Below, piece after piece: positions 47,104 through 57,926 of a stretch of DNA of 64,000 nt; within the stretch, counting starts at the first letter, position 1; the number at the start of each line of letters is the position of its first letter. This stretch comes from Owenia fusiformis (lineage: Eukaryota > Annelida > Polychaeta > Sabellida > Oweniidae): positions 24,070,184 through 24,134,183 of the forward strand of contig CAIIXF020000012.1 in NCBI GenBank assembly GCA_903813345.2, given 5' to 3'. The position numbers and the translations under genes are program-made. Below the pieces are notes generated by a model. It was not told the origin of the DNA, searched no databases, and saw nothing but the letters and a program-made list of their open reading frames with translations.

Positions 47104-48647
47104 AATGATCAATCCCAAACAGAGATCACATGATCATGATGTCACCAAAGAGGTGACCAATAGTCTGTCAGTTTCCTTATTTCCCTCATGAGAGGAGAAC
47201 CAAACAACCCAAAACTGGTAAGAATGATCAATCCCAAACAGAGATCACATGATCATGATGTCACCAAAGAGGTGACCAATAGTCTGTCAGTTTCCTTATT
47301 TCCCTCATGAGAGGAGAACCAAACAACCCAAAACTGGTAAGAATGATCAATCCCAAACAGAGGTCACATGATCATAATGTCACCAAAGAGGTGACCAATA
47401 GTCTGTCAGTTTACTTATTTCCCTCATGAGAGGAGAGCCAAACAACCCAAAACTGGTAAGAATGATCAATCCCAAACAGAGATCACATGATCATGATGTC
47501 ACCAAAGAGGTGACCAATAGTCTGTCAGTTTCCTTATTTCCCTCATGAGAGGAGAACCAAACAACCCAAAACTGGTAAGAATGATCAATCCCAAACAGAG
47601 ATCACATGATCATGATGTCACCAAAGAGGTGACCAATAGTCTGTCAGTTTCCTTATTTCCCTCATGAGAGGAGAACCAAACAACCCAAAACTGGTAAGAA
47701 TGATCAATCCCAAACAGAGGTCACATGATCATAATGTCACCAAAGAGGTGACCAATAGTCTGTCAGTTTACTTATTTCCCTCATGAGAGGAGAACCAAAC
47801 AACCCAAAACTGGTAAGAATGATCAATCCCAAACAGAGATCACATGATCATGATGTCACCAAAGAGGTGACCAATAGTCTGTCAGTTTCCTTATTTCCCT
47901 CATGAGAGGAGAACCAAACAACCCAAAACTGGTAAGAATGATCAATCCCAAACAGAGGTCACATGATCATAATGTCACCAAAGAGGTGACCAATAGTCTG
48001 TCAGTTTACTTATTTCCCTCATGAGAGGAGAGCCAAAAAACCCAAAACTGGTAAGAATGATCAATCCCAAACAGAGATCACATGATCATGATGTCACCAA
48101 AGAGGTGACCAATAGTCTGTCAGTTTCCTTATTTCCCTCATGAGAGGAGAACCAAACAACCCAAAACTGGTAAGAATGATCAATCCCAAACAGAGATCAC
48201 ATGATCATGATGTCACCAAAGAGGTGACCAATAGTCTGTCAGTTTCCTTATTTCCCTCATGAGAGGAGAACCAAACAACCCAAAACTGGTAAGAATGATC
48301 AATCCCAAACAGAGGTCACATGATCATAATGTCACCAAAGAGGTGACCAATAGTCTGTCAGTTTACTTATTTCCCTCATGAGAGGAGAACCAAACAACCC
48401 AAAACTGGTAAGAATGATCAATCCCAAACAGAGATCACATGATCATGATGTCACCAAAGAGGTGACCAATAGTCTGTCAGTTTCCTTATTTCCCTCATGA
48501 GAGGAGAACCAAACAACCCAAAACTGGTAAGAATGATCAATCCCAAACAGAGATCACATGATCATGATGTCACCAAGGAGGTGACCAATAGTCTGTCAGT
48601 TTCCTTATTTCCCTCATGAGAGGAGAACCAAACAACCCACCCTTGAA
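47091..48647. repeat. 119-bp tandem array, 13 units in a higher-order A-A-B pattern
   Basis: Units begin at AAGAATGATCAATCCC: 47101, 47220, 47339 and so on every 119 bp to 48529. Type A has GAGATCACATGATCATGATG and GTTTCC; type B has GAGGTCACATGATCATAATG and GTTTAC. The order is A A B A A B A B A A B A A. Each unit contains CATGATCATG, complementary GTCACC / GGTGAC, and a donor-like ACTG|GTAAGA. It lies between the convergent 3' ends of the GAS2-like and RABGEF1 genes. No exon is attached. Confidence 0.9.
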
Positions 48648-48704
48648 CCCACAAATTGAGGGTTAAAGGTGATAACACTTGATAACACCGGGTTGGTTGA
48701 ATCC

Positions 48705-48913
48705 CAGGCCCGTAGCCAGGATTTGTCAAGGGGGGTTCACTTTTTGAAAAATTCCAGGGGGGTTCACTTTTGACAATTTTGGTCCAAAAAAGGCCAAAAT
48801 CACTTAAAAAGTACTCAGAATAGTGAAAAACTGCATGATTTTGAAAGAATTTTTGGCCAGAGGGAGGTTTGCTCGAAAACATCGAACCACCCCCCCCCCT
48901 GGCTATAGGCCTG
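48705..48913. mobile_element. Miniature hAT-like element, 5-bp duplication AATCC
   Basis: The ends CAGGCCCGTAGCCAGG and CCTGGCTATAGGCCTG are inverted repeats, and AATCC flanks both sides (48700-48704 and 48914-48918). It is 209 bp, belongs to the same family as 55643-56256 and 61914-62790, and directly follows the 119-bp array. Confidence 0.8.
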
Positions 48914-48919
48914 AATCCT

Positions 48920-49950
48920 ATATACAGAGGGTGCATCTCTCAACTTAATTTAATATGAATCAATTTAATCAAACTAATAAATTTTTTCATTGTGCTAATC
49001 AGGCTCCCTGAAGGCAACCTGTACAATACAATGCTAATATCTAGATTATAAATTTTTTTTATCTCAGTTGACAGAGTAGACAGGAGAACCAGGCTAAAAT
49101 ACATCCCACCTTAATTAATCAGAGGGGATATCTTGCCATCATGTTGATGGACCAAGTTTCACCTTAAACCTTGTTAAATCCGCATGTCAACCTTTTCTCA
49201 AACCTCAACTTTGAGAAAAGAGGGAGGGTGCAGGACATTTTTGCTCAATAAACTGAAAGACATGGTTCTGGTAATTTATGATAATCGATCCTCAGGTTAA
49301 AATAATAAAGAACATTCCATAAACTATGAAAAGAGAGTCTTTGTGGCTATGCCTTTAATCATGCAAAATCAAGAGTCTTAAAGTACATGTATATTTCATA
49401 ATTTGAGTCCCAAAAAACGTTTCAGAAACAATTCTTGAAACCCAGTCTTAGATAACCTTATGGGCAAAAATGGGGTAGAATAACAAAAATATTTGTATTG
49501 AAGGGAAATCATGGGGTTGTACTGCTGGAAATTCTGAGTTACGATCATCATAAATTCCTTATTCTCAAATGATGAGATCTTGATAATTTGAGACTTATAT
49601 ATTTATATTTTTTGCACCCTAAATGCTGCCCTGTTTTTAGCTAACAGACACATATTTTATACCAAGGTGAGGATAATCAAAAAGAGACCATTTCTATCAC
49701 TATAGATTTGTTCAGCGCTAATTTTTTTTTTAGAGTAATCATTCACATTTCCCACTTCTACTAATGCACCATGGGAGCTTTTATACACAAATATGTGGAA
49801 AACTCTTTGAATCAGCATGATCAGAATGACCCTTTAGCTTTACACATAGATAAATTCTCTACATTAACAGTCAACAATACTCCACCACCTACATTCAGCC
49901 ACCTGCACTAAGCCACCAACAGTCAGTTGGCCACACTAAGTCAGTTGGGC
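48920..49950. other. 3' flank of RABGEF1, no further feature recognised
   Basis: Non-coding sequence downstream (minus sense) of the RABGEF1 stop codon at 49958-49956. No poly(A) signal was assigned with confidence. Confidence 0.35.
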
Positions 49951-49955
49951 TCAGT

Positions 49956-50348
49956 CTACTGCCCTACAGGGTGCAAAACTTCTGGTTTTAACGGTGATGG
50001 TAATAGTTCTGTATCAGAGTTCTCTGCATCAATATCAGCTTTGCTTTTTCTGGGACGTAATGTCCACGGATTACGTTCCAAAACAGTGTCTATCTCGTTT
50101 TTGAAACTGTCTTTGAACTCCACCATATCTTGTTGAAGTTGTAGCGCTTCGGCCATTAATTTTTCGTGACGTTGACGAAGTTCTGTTAATGTCGAGAGAT
50201 TTTGGTACATAAGTCTGAGTCCGTCACACATGTAAGCATTATGGGATGTATGGGGGACTGCTTCCCCCGACATATATTTATCAAAGTCTTTCTGCGTCAA
50301 ATCAAGGGATTCTGCGCTGATGTTTTGTATAAAGGAAACAACGCAACA
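49956..50348 (-). CDS. RABGEF1: RABGEF1 exon 8 (C-terminal coiled coil)
   Basis: Acceptor CTGTTTCAG|TGTTGC, phase 0, 130 codons plus TAG. It encodes [20 protein letters not shown], the YMSGE segment, a heptad-like helix and a proline-rich end ([16 protein letters not shown]). Confidence 0.92.
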   Translation of the reverse strand, partial: CCVVSFIQNISAESLDLTQKDFDKYMSGEAVPHTSHNAYMCDGLRLMYQNLSTLTELRQRHEKLMAEALQLQQDMVEFKDSFKNEIDTVLERNPWTLRPRKSKADIDAENSDTELLPSPLKPEVLHPVGQ

Positions 50349-53300
50349 CTGAAACAGAAATAAATGTTACAATAAACAACAGCAAATATATGTTCTACTA
50401 CATGTATATCACTGACCTTGATTTTACTTATGAGTATTAATTCTGAAAATTAATGAACAACAAAATCAATAGTTTCATCAATCTAGTTTCATTTTCAAAG
50501 GTCAGAGTATTCAAGGGTTTATTAAGCTGAATCAAAGCAAAGTAAAATGAATGCAAGGACCTTACAGGCTAACTGTCTATTTAGCAGGAATTGTTTTTAT
50601 CATTAAGACCTTGTGGCAAGTTTACTCTTAAACAAGGACAAATAGAAATAAAGTACTGTACTCCCATTTTTTTTCGCGTGTGATTAAGTTTCGCACTTTT
50701 CGCAATTGTGGTAAAATCACGAAAATTAATCTTCATGAAATTGTCAATTAAATCCCCATTGCATTTCGTGTTTTCTAAACTGTTTGTCAGGTGTTTTTAG
50801 GCGATAAATGGGATAATAAGTAACAATGTCCGTTACAGTGGCTTATTAGATAAAAAAAACAATAAATTACGATGTAATAGAGGTAAAGGGGCAGCGTGTC
50901 TTTGACCAAGATGACATAGTAGTAAGTGTACTTAGTGAAATTCGAGAAATTTAATAGCCACCGAAATCGTGTTTTCTCAAAATTCTAGAAATTAAAACTT
51001 GCGAAATTAATTGGGAATTCAGAACCTTATCCTTAAAATGGTAACAAATGAGGTTTAACCAGAGAAGTTTTCAAAAGATCCACTTTGCTAAACAGACGAT
51101 CAACAAGTAAAGGTCTAACAAATGAGGTTTAACCAGAGAAGTTTTCAAAAGATCCACTTTGCTAAACAGACGATTAACAAGTAAAGGTCTAAATTATCAT
51201 TCTGACAAAATAATGCATTTTAAAACACTTTAAAGAGCACCAGGTTTCTTTTCATGAAAATTGGTGGAAAATAAACTTTTCAAAATGTATCCTTACTAGA
51301 TTGGTAAAGAAATAGCCGGCTTCACCAGACATCAGACGTGTTGGATTAGCAAATCTGAAAAAATATTAAATGAACATATATATTTTACATGTACATGTAT
51401 TCTTTCAATTTTAACAAGATCATCTTCGCACACTTCAGTCTTCACTGCGTTCAATCAATGGGAGCTGAGTGAACAAAGATGAACAAGGTAGGTTTTTTTT
51501 ACTGAGGGATCATGTTTCATATATTGTACATTGGACAAACCTTGCTATATATTGAATATTGAACAAACATTGTTATATATTGTATATTGGACAGACCTTG
51601 TTATATATTGAATATTGGACAAACCTTGTTATATATTGTATATTGGACAAACCTTGTTATATTTTATTGTATATTGAACAACCTTGTTATGTATTGTATA
51701 TTGAACAACCTTGTTATATATTGTATATTGGACAAACCTTGTTATATATTATATATTGGACAAACTTTGTTACATATTGTATATTGGACAAACCTTGTTA
51801 TATATTGAATATTGGACAAACCTTGTTATATTTTATTGTATAGTGAACAAACCTTGTTATACATTGTATATTGGACAAACCTTGTTTTATATTGTATATT
51901 GGACAAATCTTGTTATATATTGTATATTGGACAAACCTTGTTATATATTGTATATTGGACAAACCTTGTTATATATTGTATATGGGACAAACCTTGTTAT
52001 ATATTGTATATTGGACAAACCTTGTTATATATTATATATTGAACAAACCTTGTTATATATTGTATATTGGACAAACCTTGTTATATATTGTATATTTGAC
52101 AAACCTTGTTAAATATTGTATATTGTACAAACCTTGTTATATATTGTATATTGGACTGCAAGAGTGGTGGATTGGCCTTCAGTACAACGTAGATGAGAGC
52201 TGGGAGGAAGTCATCTGCGCTGGCTGGACCATCTGTAGATTTACGTAGTAGTTCAAAGATATGATTGCAGCACTGAACTATAGAGGCAAGTTTATCTTGA
52301 GGGGCTCTCTTCGAATCCATTTGTATAATATCTAAAATGTACATAAATTTGTGTCAGTCAATGACTTTATTTACTACCCATTTAATCAAACCAACTTCAT
52401 ATTATTGCAACTTTTTCTATAATTATCTCAAAAGATGGAGGAAATACAAGCATAAAGAATAAAATAATTAACTGGTAAAATATTTCATGGTGAGATTTTG
52501 CTCAGTTAGACAAGAAACAGTGTTGTACTGTGCACTAGTCCTAAAGGATTCAATATGCGAGAGCTCAATTCTGCTCAGCTGAATATGAAACATATTAAAC
52601 GCAATGTGTTGAACCTCTAAGGAAGTGCTGGTAATGGAGTATTCAATATGTAAGATCACACACTAATGATCTAACCTGTTATAGCTGTCTCCAGTAGTTG
52701 ACTAGATTCTGCATCATTCTCGTAAATCTTACAATCTATCTGCTCTCTTGTTATCCAATGTAAGCTGCGGATCCTATTGTACAAAAAACAGATATAGATT
52801 AGCCTTTAAAGAATAGCTATTTCTGCATTATTTGCTGTGTACTCGTACTTTATGCATTTGTTTGTTATTTTCTGAAACCTCAAGAATATATATTTTCTTT
52901 ACTGGTTTGGCAAAATGCAAACAAATCAGCTTTTGGCAAAATAATTACCAATGTTTCAAATCAAACTTTGAATCAAGCCACTAAAGTCTGGAAATTGAAA
53001 AATGTTTAATGTTGGATCTCCATAATATTCCCCATTTACTTTTCAAAACAATAAAATTTTCAACATCAAGATGTGACATTTTACCTTTATTTTCTTTTTC
53101 CGACACAAGTTTTTCTACTTTAATATAATATTATGTATATTGTGTATAATGTAAATGAAATGGGCTATAAAAGCCGAAAAAAAAGATGGGACATTTTCAT
53201 TCATGTCGTGTAATGAAACTTCTAGGTAAGTAATCCTTTCCATTGCTTTATGTAAGAGAATATACCTATTTTGTATGGCAAGATCATCCTCCTCATCTGT

Positions 53301-55431
53301 GGTTGTCACAGGACAGAACACAATCCTATAGATCCTGGTCAATATATACTTCTCTATAAAGTCCATCAATGTATCTATAGTGTTCTGGTCCATACCTAGT
53401 AAATAATAACAAATATCTCGTATATTCTGTGAAAGTCTCAACAAGAGAAATTATAGCATTTTTTGCATAACTTATTGAACTACATCTAAGGTAATATTGC
53501 TAAGTATATAAACTGGTAAAATATTGGTACCTTTTTAGACCAGTGAAAAATTAGTACTTTTATAGACTGGCAAAGTATTGATACCTTTATAGACTGACAT
53601 TATCGGTATCTTTATAGTCTAGCAAAGTAGCAATGCCTTAAAAGTACAAGTACCTTTATAGATTGGCAAAGTATTAGTACCTTTATAAACTGGCATAGTA
53701 TTAATACCTTTATAGACTGGCAAAGTATTAGTACCTTCACAGACTGGCAAAGTATTAGTACTTTTATAGACTGGCATATCATTAATACCTTTATAGACTG
53801 GCAAAGTATTAGTACTTTCACAGACTGGCAAAGTATTAGTACCTTTATAAACTGGCATAGTATTAATACCTTTATAGACTGGCAAAGTATTAGTACTTAT
53901 ATAGACTGGCATTGTATTAATACCTTTATAGACTGGCAAAGTATTAGTACTTTCACAGACTGGCAAAGTATTAGTACCTTTATAAACTGGCATAGTATTA
54001 ATACCTTTATAGACTGGCAAAGTATTAGTACTTTTATAGACTGGCATAGCATTTATACCTTTATAGACTGGCAAAGTATTGATTCTATCAGTAATAATCT
54101 GGTAGAAATCCTGCACCATTTCAGAGAGTTCTTCTACTGGGCTATCTGCAAACACCTGGATCTTCTCTATGAATGCACGCACTTGTTTGGAAATGTCTAA
54201 CGCTGTCGTTTTACGTAATTTTTTCAGGAACTCTGCAAATTCTCCTCCCACTTGCTGACTCTCGACGCTGACTCTCTTAGCAACTGGATCTTTCTTTGGA
54301 GGTGTGTTGCTGGGACTGGATTCTGAACAAAGATCAATGTATAATATAAAAATATAATTCAATTGATTTATTTCATTCTTCATTGTCGTCATGTATTATA
54401 AAGTATGTGTGCATGAATGAAATTAACAATAGGCATGATTTTTAACAGTGGTTTCTCAAACAAAATATTTGTTGGATTAAATGCTTTTTCATAAGATAGC
54501 AATAATAGTCAAACCTAAGCTTTTGAAATTGTATATGCATAGGTAGATTACATTCAATTTAAGAGACATTTTCAGAGGCATTCAACTTCAAGAAAATTAT
54601 AAAATGGGTCTTTTTATAAAAACTGGAGGCAGATTTTGCTTTATGGTTCAATTCACCATCCACTGCCTTCAAAGGTAAGAGCTGAAACTCTATTGCATTT
54701 TTTGATAATAAAATAATACCTTTGGAAGATCTGTTGAAGATTGATTTGACTGTGTTCTTTCTTTTCTCTGATTGTTGTTTTTTACGCTCTTCAAATTTAC
54801 TGAAGGAAGGTGCTGTTTCTCCACTTCCCATCTGACTCAATCTGAAACAAAATACAACCTTATTTCTTAATAAAAAGTTGTATAATAAATCCATACCTTC
54901 AAGTTGTTTTACATAATTAAAGGGTTCATTTCAGTCAGGATTTCAACGAATGGTTAAATAAATAACACAAGGTATATTACTTTTGTAAATTCAAGAAATA
55001 AAACTGCAACATTTAAAACAATAAATGTAACGTGTAAGTTCAGCAAAAAATGTTATATATAAAAAGCAGACTCTGTATTTGAATCAAGAGAATAAAAGTA
55101 AGGATTTGAGATATAATAAAATGAAATAATTTAAAGCAAAATGCTGCAAAGTCAAATTGATTTAGATCAAGAGTCACTCTTCCAAAGATTGGGAAAGTCC
55201 ATATAAATTATTTTTTATTTTAGACGTACAATTACAAACAAACCTTTTGCTTCTGTTACTAGCAATTTGTTCTGTTTTTGGCTGTACTTGTTTTGCCTTC
55301 TGGTAGTCTCTCCAACATTTGGAGCAGTAGCCTTGCCATCCTGGGTTGCCATAGAAACCGCATCCATTCTTGCACATAAGGTCAGACTCATCAACATGGA
55401 AGCCTTTCTTGCTGGACCTTCTACTCATCAT
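49956..55431 (-). CDS. RABGEF1: Rab5 guanine-nucleotide exchange factor RABGEF1 (Rabex-5), eight coding exons
   Basis: Exons in transcription order: 55431-55244, 54841-54720, 54322-54059, 53395-53266, 52773-52676, 52331-52133, 51354-51297 and 50348-49956. All have GT-AG junctions and compatible phases; the product is 483 aa, near the roughly 490 aa of vertebrate forms. Residues 14-48 are an A20-type zinc finger (C20, C24, C36, C39), which binds ubiquitin in the mammalian protein. Residues about 105-200 match the helical bundle, and about 210-355 the VPS9 domain that activates Rab5 on early endosomes. Residues reported as essential in Rabex-5 appear kept: D307 and P311 (SADDFLP), Y348 and T351 (GYFFTNL). 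A coiled-coil-like region follows ([18 protein letters not shown]). Two introns hold minisatellites made from their own exon ends. Confidence 0.93.
51297..51354 (-). CDS. RABGEF1: RABGEF1 exon 7
   Basis: A 58-nt exon between TTTTTTCAG and CTA|GTAAGG. It encodes [19 protein letters not shown], the end of the VPS9 domain with the conserved Tyr and Thr. Confidence 0.9.
51497..52132 (-). repeat. 28-bp minisatellite copied from the RABGEF1 exon 6 donor
   Basis: About 22 units of TCCAATATACAATATATAAC + AAGGTTTG (minus strand) fill the intron directly after exon 6. The first 23 bases equal the last 23 bases of exon 6, which encode the conserved SNIQYITR; the rest equals the donor AAG|GTTTG. Most copies therefore carry a complete copy of the 5' splice site. 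The period is not a multiple of three, so use of a distal donor would shift the frame unless three or a multiple of three units were added. Confidence 0.9.
52133..52331 (-). CDS. RABGEF1: RABGEF1 exon 6 (VPS9 core)
   Basis: Acceptor CATTTTAG, donor ACAAG|GTTTGT. It encodes [39 protein letters not shown] and [10 protein letters not shown]. Its 3' end is the parent of the 28-bp array. Confidence 0.92.
52676..52773 (-). CDS. RABGEF1: RABGEF1 exon 5
   Basis: Acceptor TACAATAG, donor ACAG|GTTAGA. It encodes [20 protein letters not shown] through LLETAIT, in the VPS9 domain. Too short for most ORF callers but unambiguous by phase and similarity. Confidence 0.9.
53266..53395 (-). CDS. RABGEF1: RABGEF1 exon 4 (start of VPS9 domain)
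   Basis: Acceptor TTTACTAG, donor AATAG|GTATAT. It encodes [40 protein letters not shown] and IQNR. Confidence 0.92.
53515..54058 (-). repeat. 27-bp minisatellite copied from the RABGEF1 exon 3 donor, open in frame
   Basis: Directly after exon 3, units of ATTAATACTTTGCCAGTCTA + TAAAGGT (minus strand) repeat with a 27-bp period. They equal the last bases of exon 3 plus its donor AAAG|GTAT. Fifteen units stay open in the exon 3 frame before a stop near 53619, reading (I/T)NT(L/M)PVYKG. All keep GT at the donor position, and ten read AG|GTA. More decayed units continue to about 53515. Neighbouring units alternate L and M forms, a 54-bp higher-order period. Confidence 0.9.
54059..54322 (-). CDS. 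RABGEF1: RABGEF1 exon 3 (helical bundle)
   Basis: Acceptor TTTGTTCAG, donor AAAG|GTATAA. It encodes [58 protein letters not shown] and TLPVYK. The end NTLPVYK is the parent of the 27-bp array. The minimal donor was chosen because it joins exon 4 in phase without extra repeats. Confidence 0.88.
54720..54841 (-). CDS. RABGEF1: RABGEF1 exon 2
   Basis: Acceptor TTTGTTTCAG, donor CAAAG|GTATTA. It encodes [20 protein letters not shown] and a basic segment ([20 protein letters not shown]). The FSKFEE block is shared with vertebrate RABGEF1. Confidence 0.9.
55244..55431 (-). CDS. RABGEF1: RABGEF1 exon 1 (A20 zinc finger)
   Basis: It begins with two consecutive ATG codons (55431-55426) and ends at AAAAG|GTTTGT. 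It encodes [20 protein letters not shown] through [14 protein letters not shown]. An acceptor-like TTTGTGTTTTAAAG just upstream suggests a non-coding 5' exon. Confidence 0.9.
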
Positions 55432-55642
55432 TTTGAATTGCTTTAAAACACAAAGAATATTCTATAGTTGACACCGAATGTGATTATTTATAACATGCTT
55501 TAGTATATTTGAAATGAAAATAAACAATGCATAAACTTGAAAAATATCACCACCCGCCATTCCTTACAGCCGAATACTGGACACAAACTTCTGAATACCA
55601 TCAACATAATAGACTATAACAATATGTCACCTCTTGTGGTGG

Positions 55643-56256
55643 CAGGGGCGTAGCCAGCTTTCAGTCAGAGGCGGTGTGATCGCCAAAAAAATTTGGGTTT
55701 TCAGATCAGGGGGTGTGATTGTGGCATTAGCAACGCAAAAAAGATTAAGATTTGTTTTGAATTTCACAAAAATTGATGTAACTTCCTTCAAAATTGAGCT
55801 AGAAGCTTCAAATAAAAAGCATCTTAAGGATGTTCCCTGGACGAAGTTGAAAACGATGAACACCAACCCCTAATTTTTCTTTTCAAAATGTGAAGTACAT
55901 AGCATAACTAAGTGTTTCTGTGAGTTTAAGAAAAAGTTAAATATTCAAAAGTGTGTTTTGGGGTGAAAACCTGATTTTTAACATGGGTTTCAATGAGAAA
56001 GTGCCACGCCCACTTTTGTCAAATATTGACACTTTAGAGGCCTCTTGCTCAGAAAAAAGCACACTAACATATGGTTTTTAAAGTTTTAATATTCTTTGTT
56101 GCCCGTGAGAATCCCAGAAAACCATTTTTGAGAAAAAGTTAAATACTATTGAATATTTTCCTATCTGACCAGGGAACATCCTTAAAGCTCTTTTCTTCCT
56201 CTATCTGATGGTTATGGGGGTGGGGTGTGATCGCACACCTCCTGGCTATGCTTATG
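55643..56256. mobile_element. hAT-like non-autonomous element, 5-bp duplication GGTGG
   Basis: The ends CAGGGGCGTAGCCAG and CTGGCTATGCTTATG are inverted repeats, with GGTGG on both sides (55638-55642 and 56257-56261). The 614-bp element splits an older repeat whose uninterrupted paralogue is at 46140-46262; that copy reads straight through the GTGGTGGTGACAT junction. It sits about 200 bp upstream of the RABGEF1 start, so it may lie in its promoter or 5' intron. Confidence 0.85.
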
Positions 56257-56279
56257 GGTGGTGACATTATAAATTAAAA

Positions 56280-57200
56280 AAATTGAATTACTGGGGATGG
56301 TAAAAAAATGGTCGGAAATGCATGTGGAAAAAGGTTTTACATGATGTATTGTGTATTGACAGCTTGGTAAATTTATTCTTGAAAATCATTTAGATGTTGT
56401 TTATAGCCATCTGACAACTAATCTTATTGAGCATTACTTCACTAAATGAGCATTAACAGCATTTGGCTTACAAATTACATCTACACAAGCCTGTCTACCA
56501 TTCAGCAATACAAGTGGTATTACTTTAATTGGTAACCATTTTGTCAAAAAATACATCTGGTCATATTCTGAGGTTATTTGTGAAGATTGACAATAATGAT
56601 AAATATGGCACAGGCAATGCATACATAATTCCTAAGAGGGTTCACTTTAATTAATTTGGATAAGCATGTGCAACATGTAAATTCTTTCGCAGTCCTTATT
56701 CTATTAGGAATGACAGAAAAACCTTGTATGTATGCATTCATCTTATCTAGTTTCCATCCCATTCTGGTCTTGGGAGTGACAAGCGTTCAATAGAAGCTTA
56801 GCCCACATTAGATTTCAAAAGTCGAAAAAAACAGCACTAGCCATGCACATATTTCTTACCTAAATTGATTCTAAACACCAGCCTAAATGTTTTTTCAAAG
56901 CCAAAAAAGGAGCGGCTGTCTCAAATTGGAGAGATGTACACTCCAATCTTTCAATCGGCCATTATTTCACCATGAGCATAAAGATTATATTGATGTCACT
57001 TCAAATCAACAGACAATTGAGCATATATGTAGTAATCTAGTTGAAAGCCCATGTATAAACCATAACAGGTTGCACTTTTACCTATCAACACGTCACAACA
57101 GTAATTTTTAGTGGTATTTTGTGAGTGTACGCCATGAGTGAGCAAAATGAACATGCGTTGAGGGGGGTTCCAAAGAAAATTTGAAAATGAGATTGCATTT
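56280..57200. other. Non-coding, no feature recognised
   Basis: There are only short overlapping open frames without family resemblance. Confidence 0.35.
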
Positions 57201-57215
57201 GAACTGTTTTGGGGT

Positions 57216-57390
57216 GTTTTAAAATAGGCTTTGCCTGGAGAGCCTTAAAATTTAAGGCTCTCTAGCCAAATGGGTTAACAAAATGCTAAAGAGTCTTAAA
57301 TTTTAAGGTTCTTAAGCATTTCGGCTAAAGAGCCTTAAATTTTAAGGCTATTTAGCATTTTGATAGCCAATTCTGCTAGAGAGTCCTAAA
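57216..57390. repeat. Cluster of palindromic AGAGCCTTAAATTTAAGGCT units
   Basis: Three successive palindromes of the form GAG(A/T)CCTTAAA..TTTAAGG occur, the first nearly perfect over 25 bases. A fourth lies at about 58843-58905. Such units could form cruciforms. Confidence 0.6.
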
Positions 57391-57394
57391 GGAA

Positions 57395-57915
57395 TTCCAA
57401 GCGACAGAAATGACGAGTTATTGCCTCTGGGACAAGATCAAACGACTTTGACATACTCTATACCCAACCTATTTTGTAATTTAACAATCAGCACAAATAT
57501 ACATACAATATTAGCAGATATCGGACAAATTCAAAAAGAAATATTTTTTGATCGATAAAATCACTGATTTTTAAACCGGAAGTGTCTTCTCTGAGGTCCG
57601 CGAAGAAGATGAAGAAGAAAACATGAAGATTTCAGTCAATTCAATTTTGCCGTCGATTTAATTTTAAATGGTTCTAAATAATCTTCGAATGCTTACTTTG
57701 ACTTCTATTAGTGCTGTTTTGGCTTCCCCACTTCAGAAAAAGAACATTATCACTTTTTACTCGACTCATAAATTTACTTCCGGTCTACCAAGAAAAATAA
57801 AAGTTCTTAAAACTTTTTCAATCCTCAGTCTAAATTTGGCTTTTTAAAGGTTCAAACGTCGACTTTGAATGGACCTCCATGCATATATCGAAAAAAGGTT
57901 CACCAGAGAAGGTGT
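57395..57915. other. Non-coding, no feature recognised
   Basis: No supported exon or repeat boundary is visible here. Confidence 0.3.
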
Positions 57916-57926
57916 AAGACCAGGCA

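Noticed and set aside
47091-48647. CRISPR-like array
   Set aside because: Units are contiguous 119-bp tandem copies without unique spacers, in an animal intergenic region.
51559-52248. Several overlapping plus-strand open frames of up to 133 aa
   Set aside because: They are translations of the 28-bp minisatellite ([10 protein letters not shown]-type repetition) antisense to RABGEF1.
53619-54392. A single 257-aa minus-strand reading frame
   Set aside because: Only the part matching exon 3 is clearly coding; the remainder is the in-frame 27-bp array in the intron and is treated as a possible alternative extension, not a separate gene.
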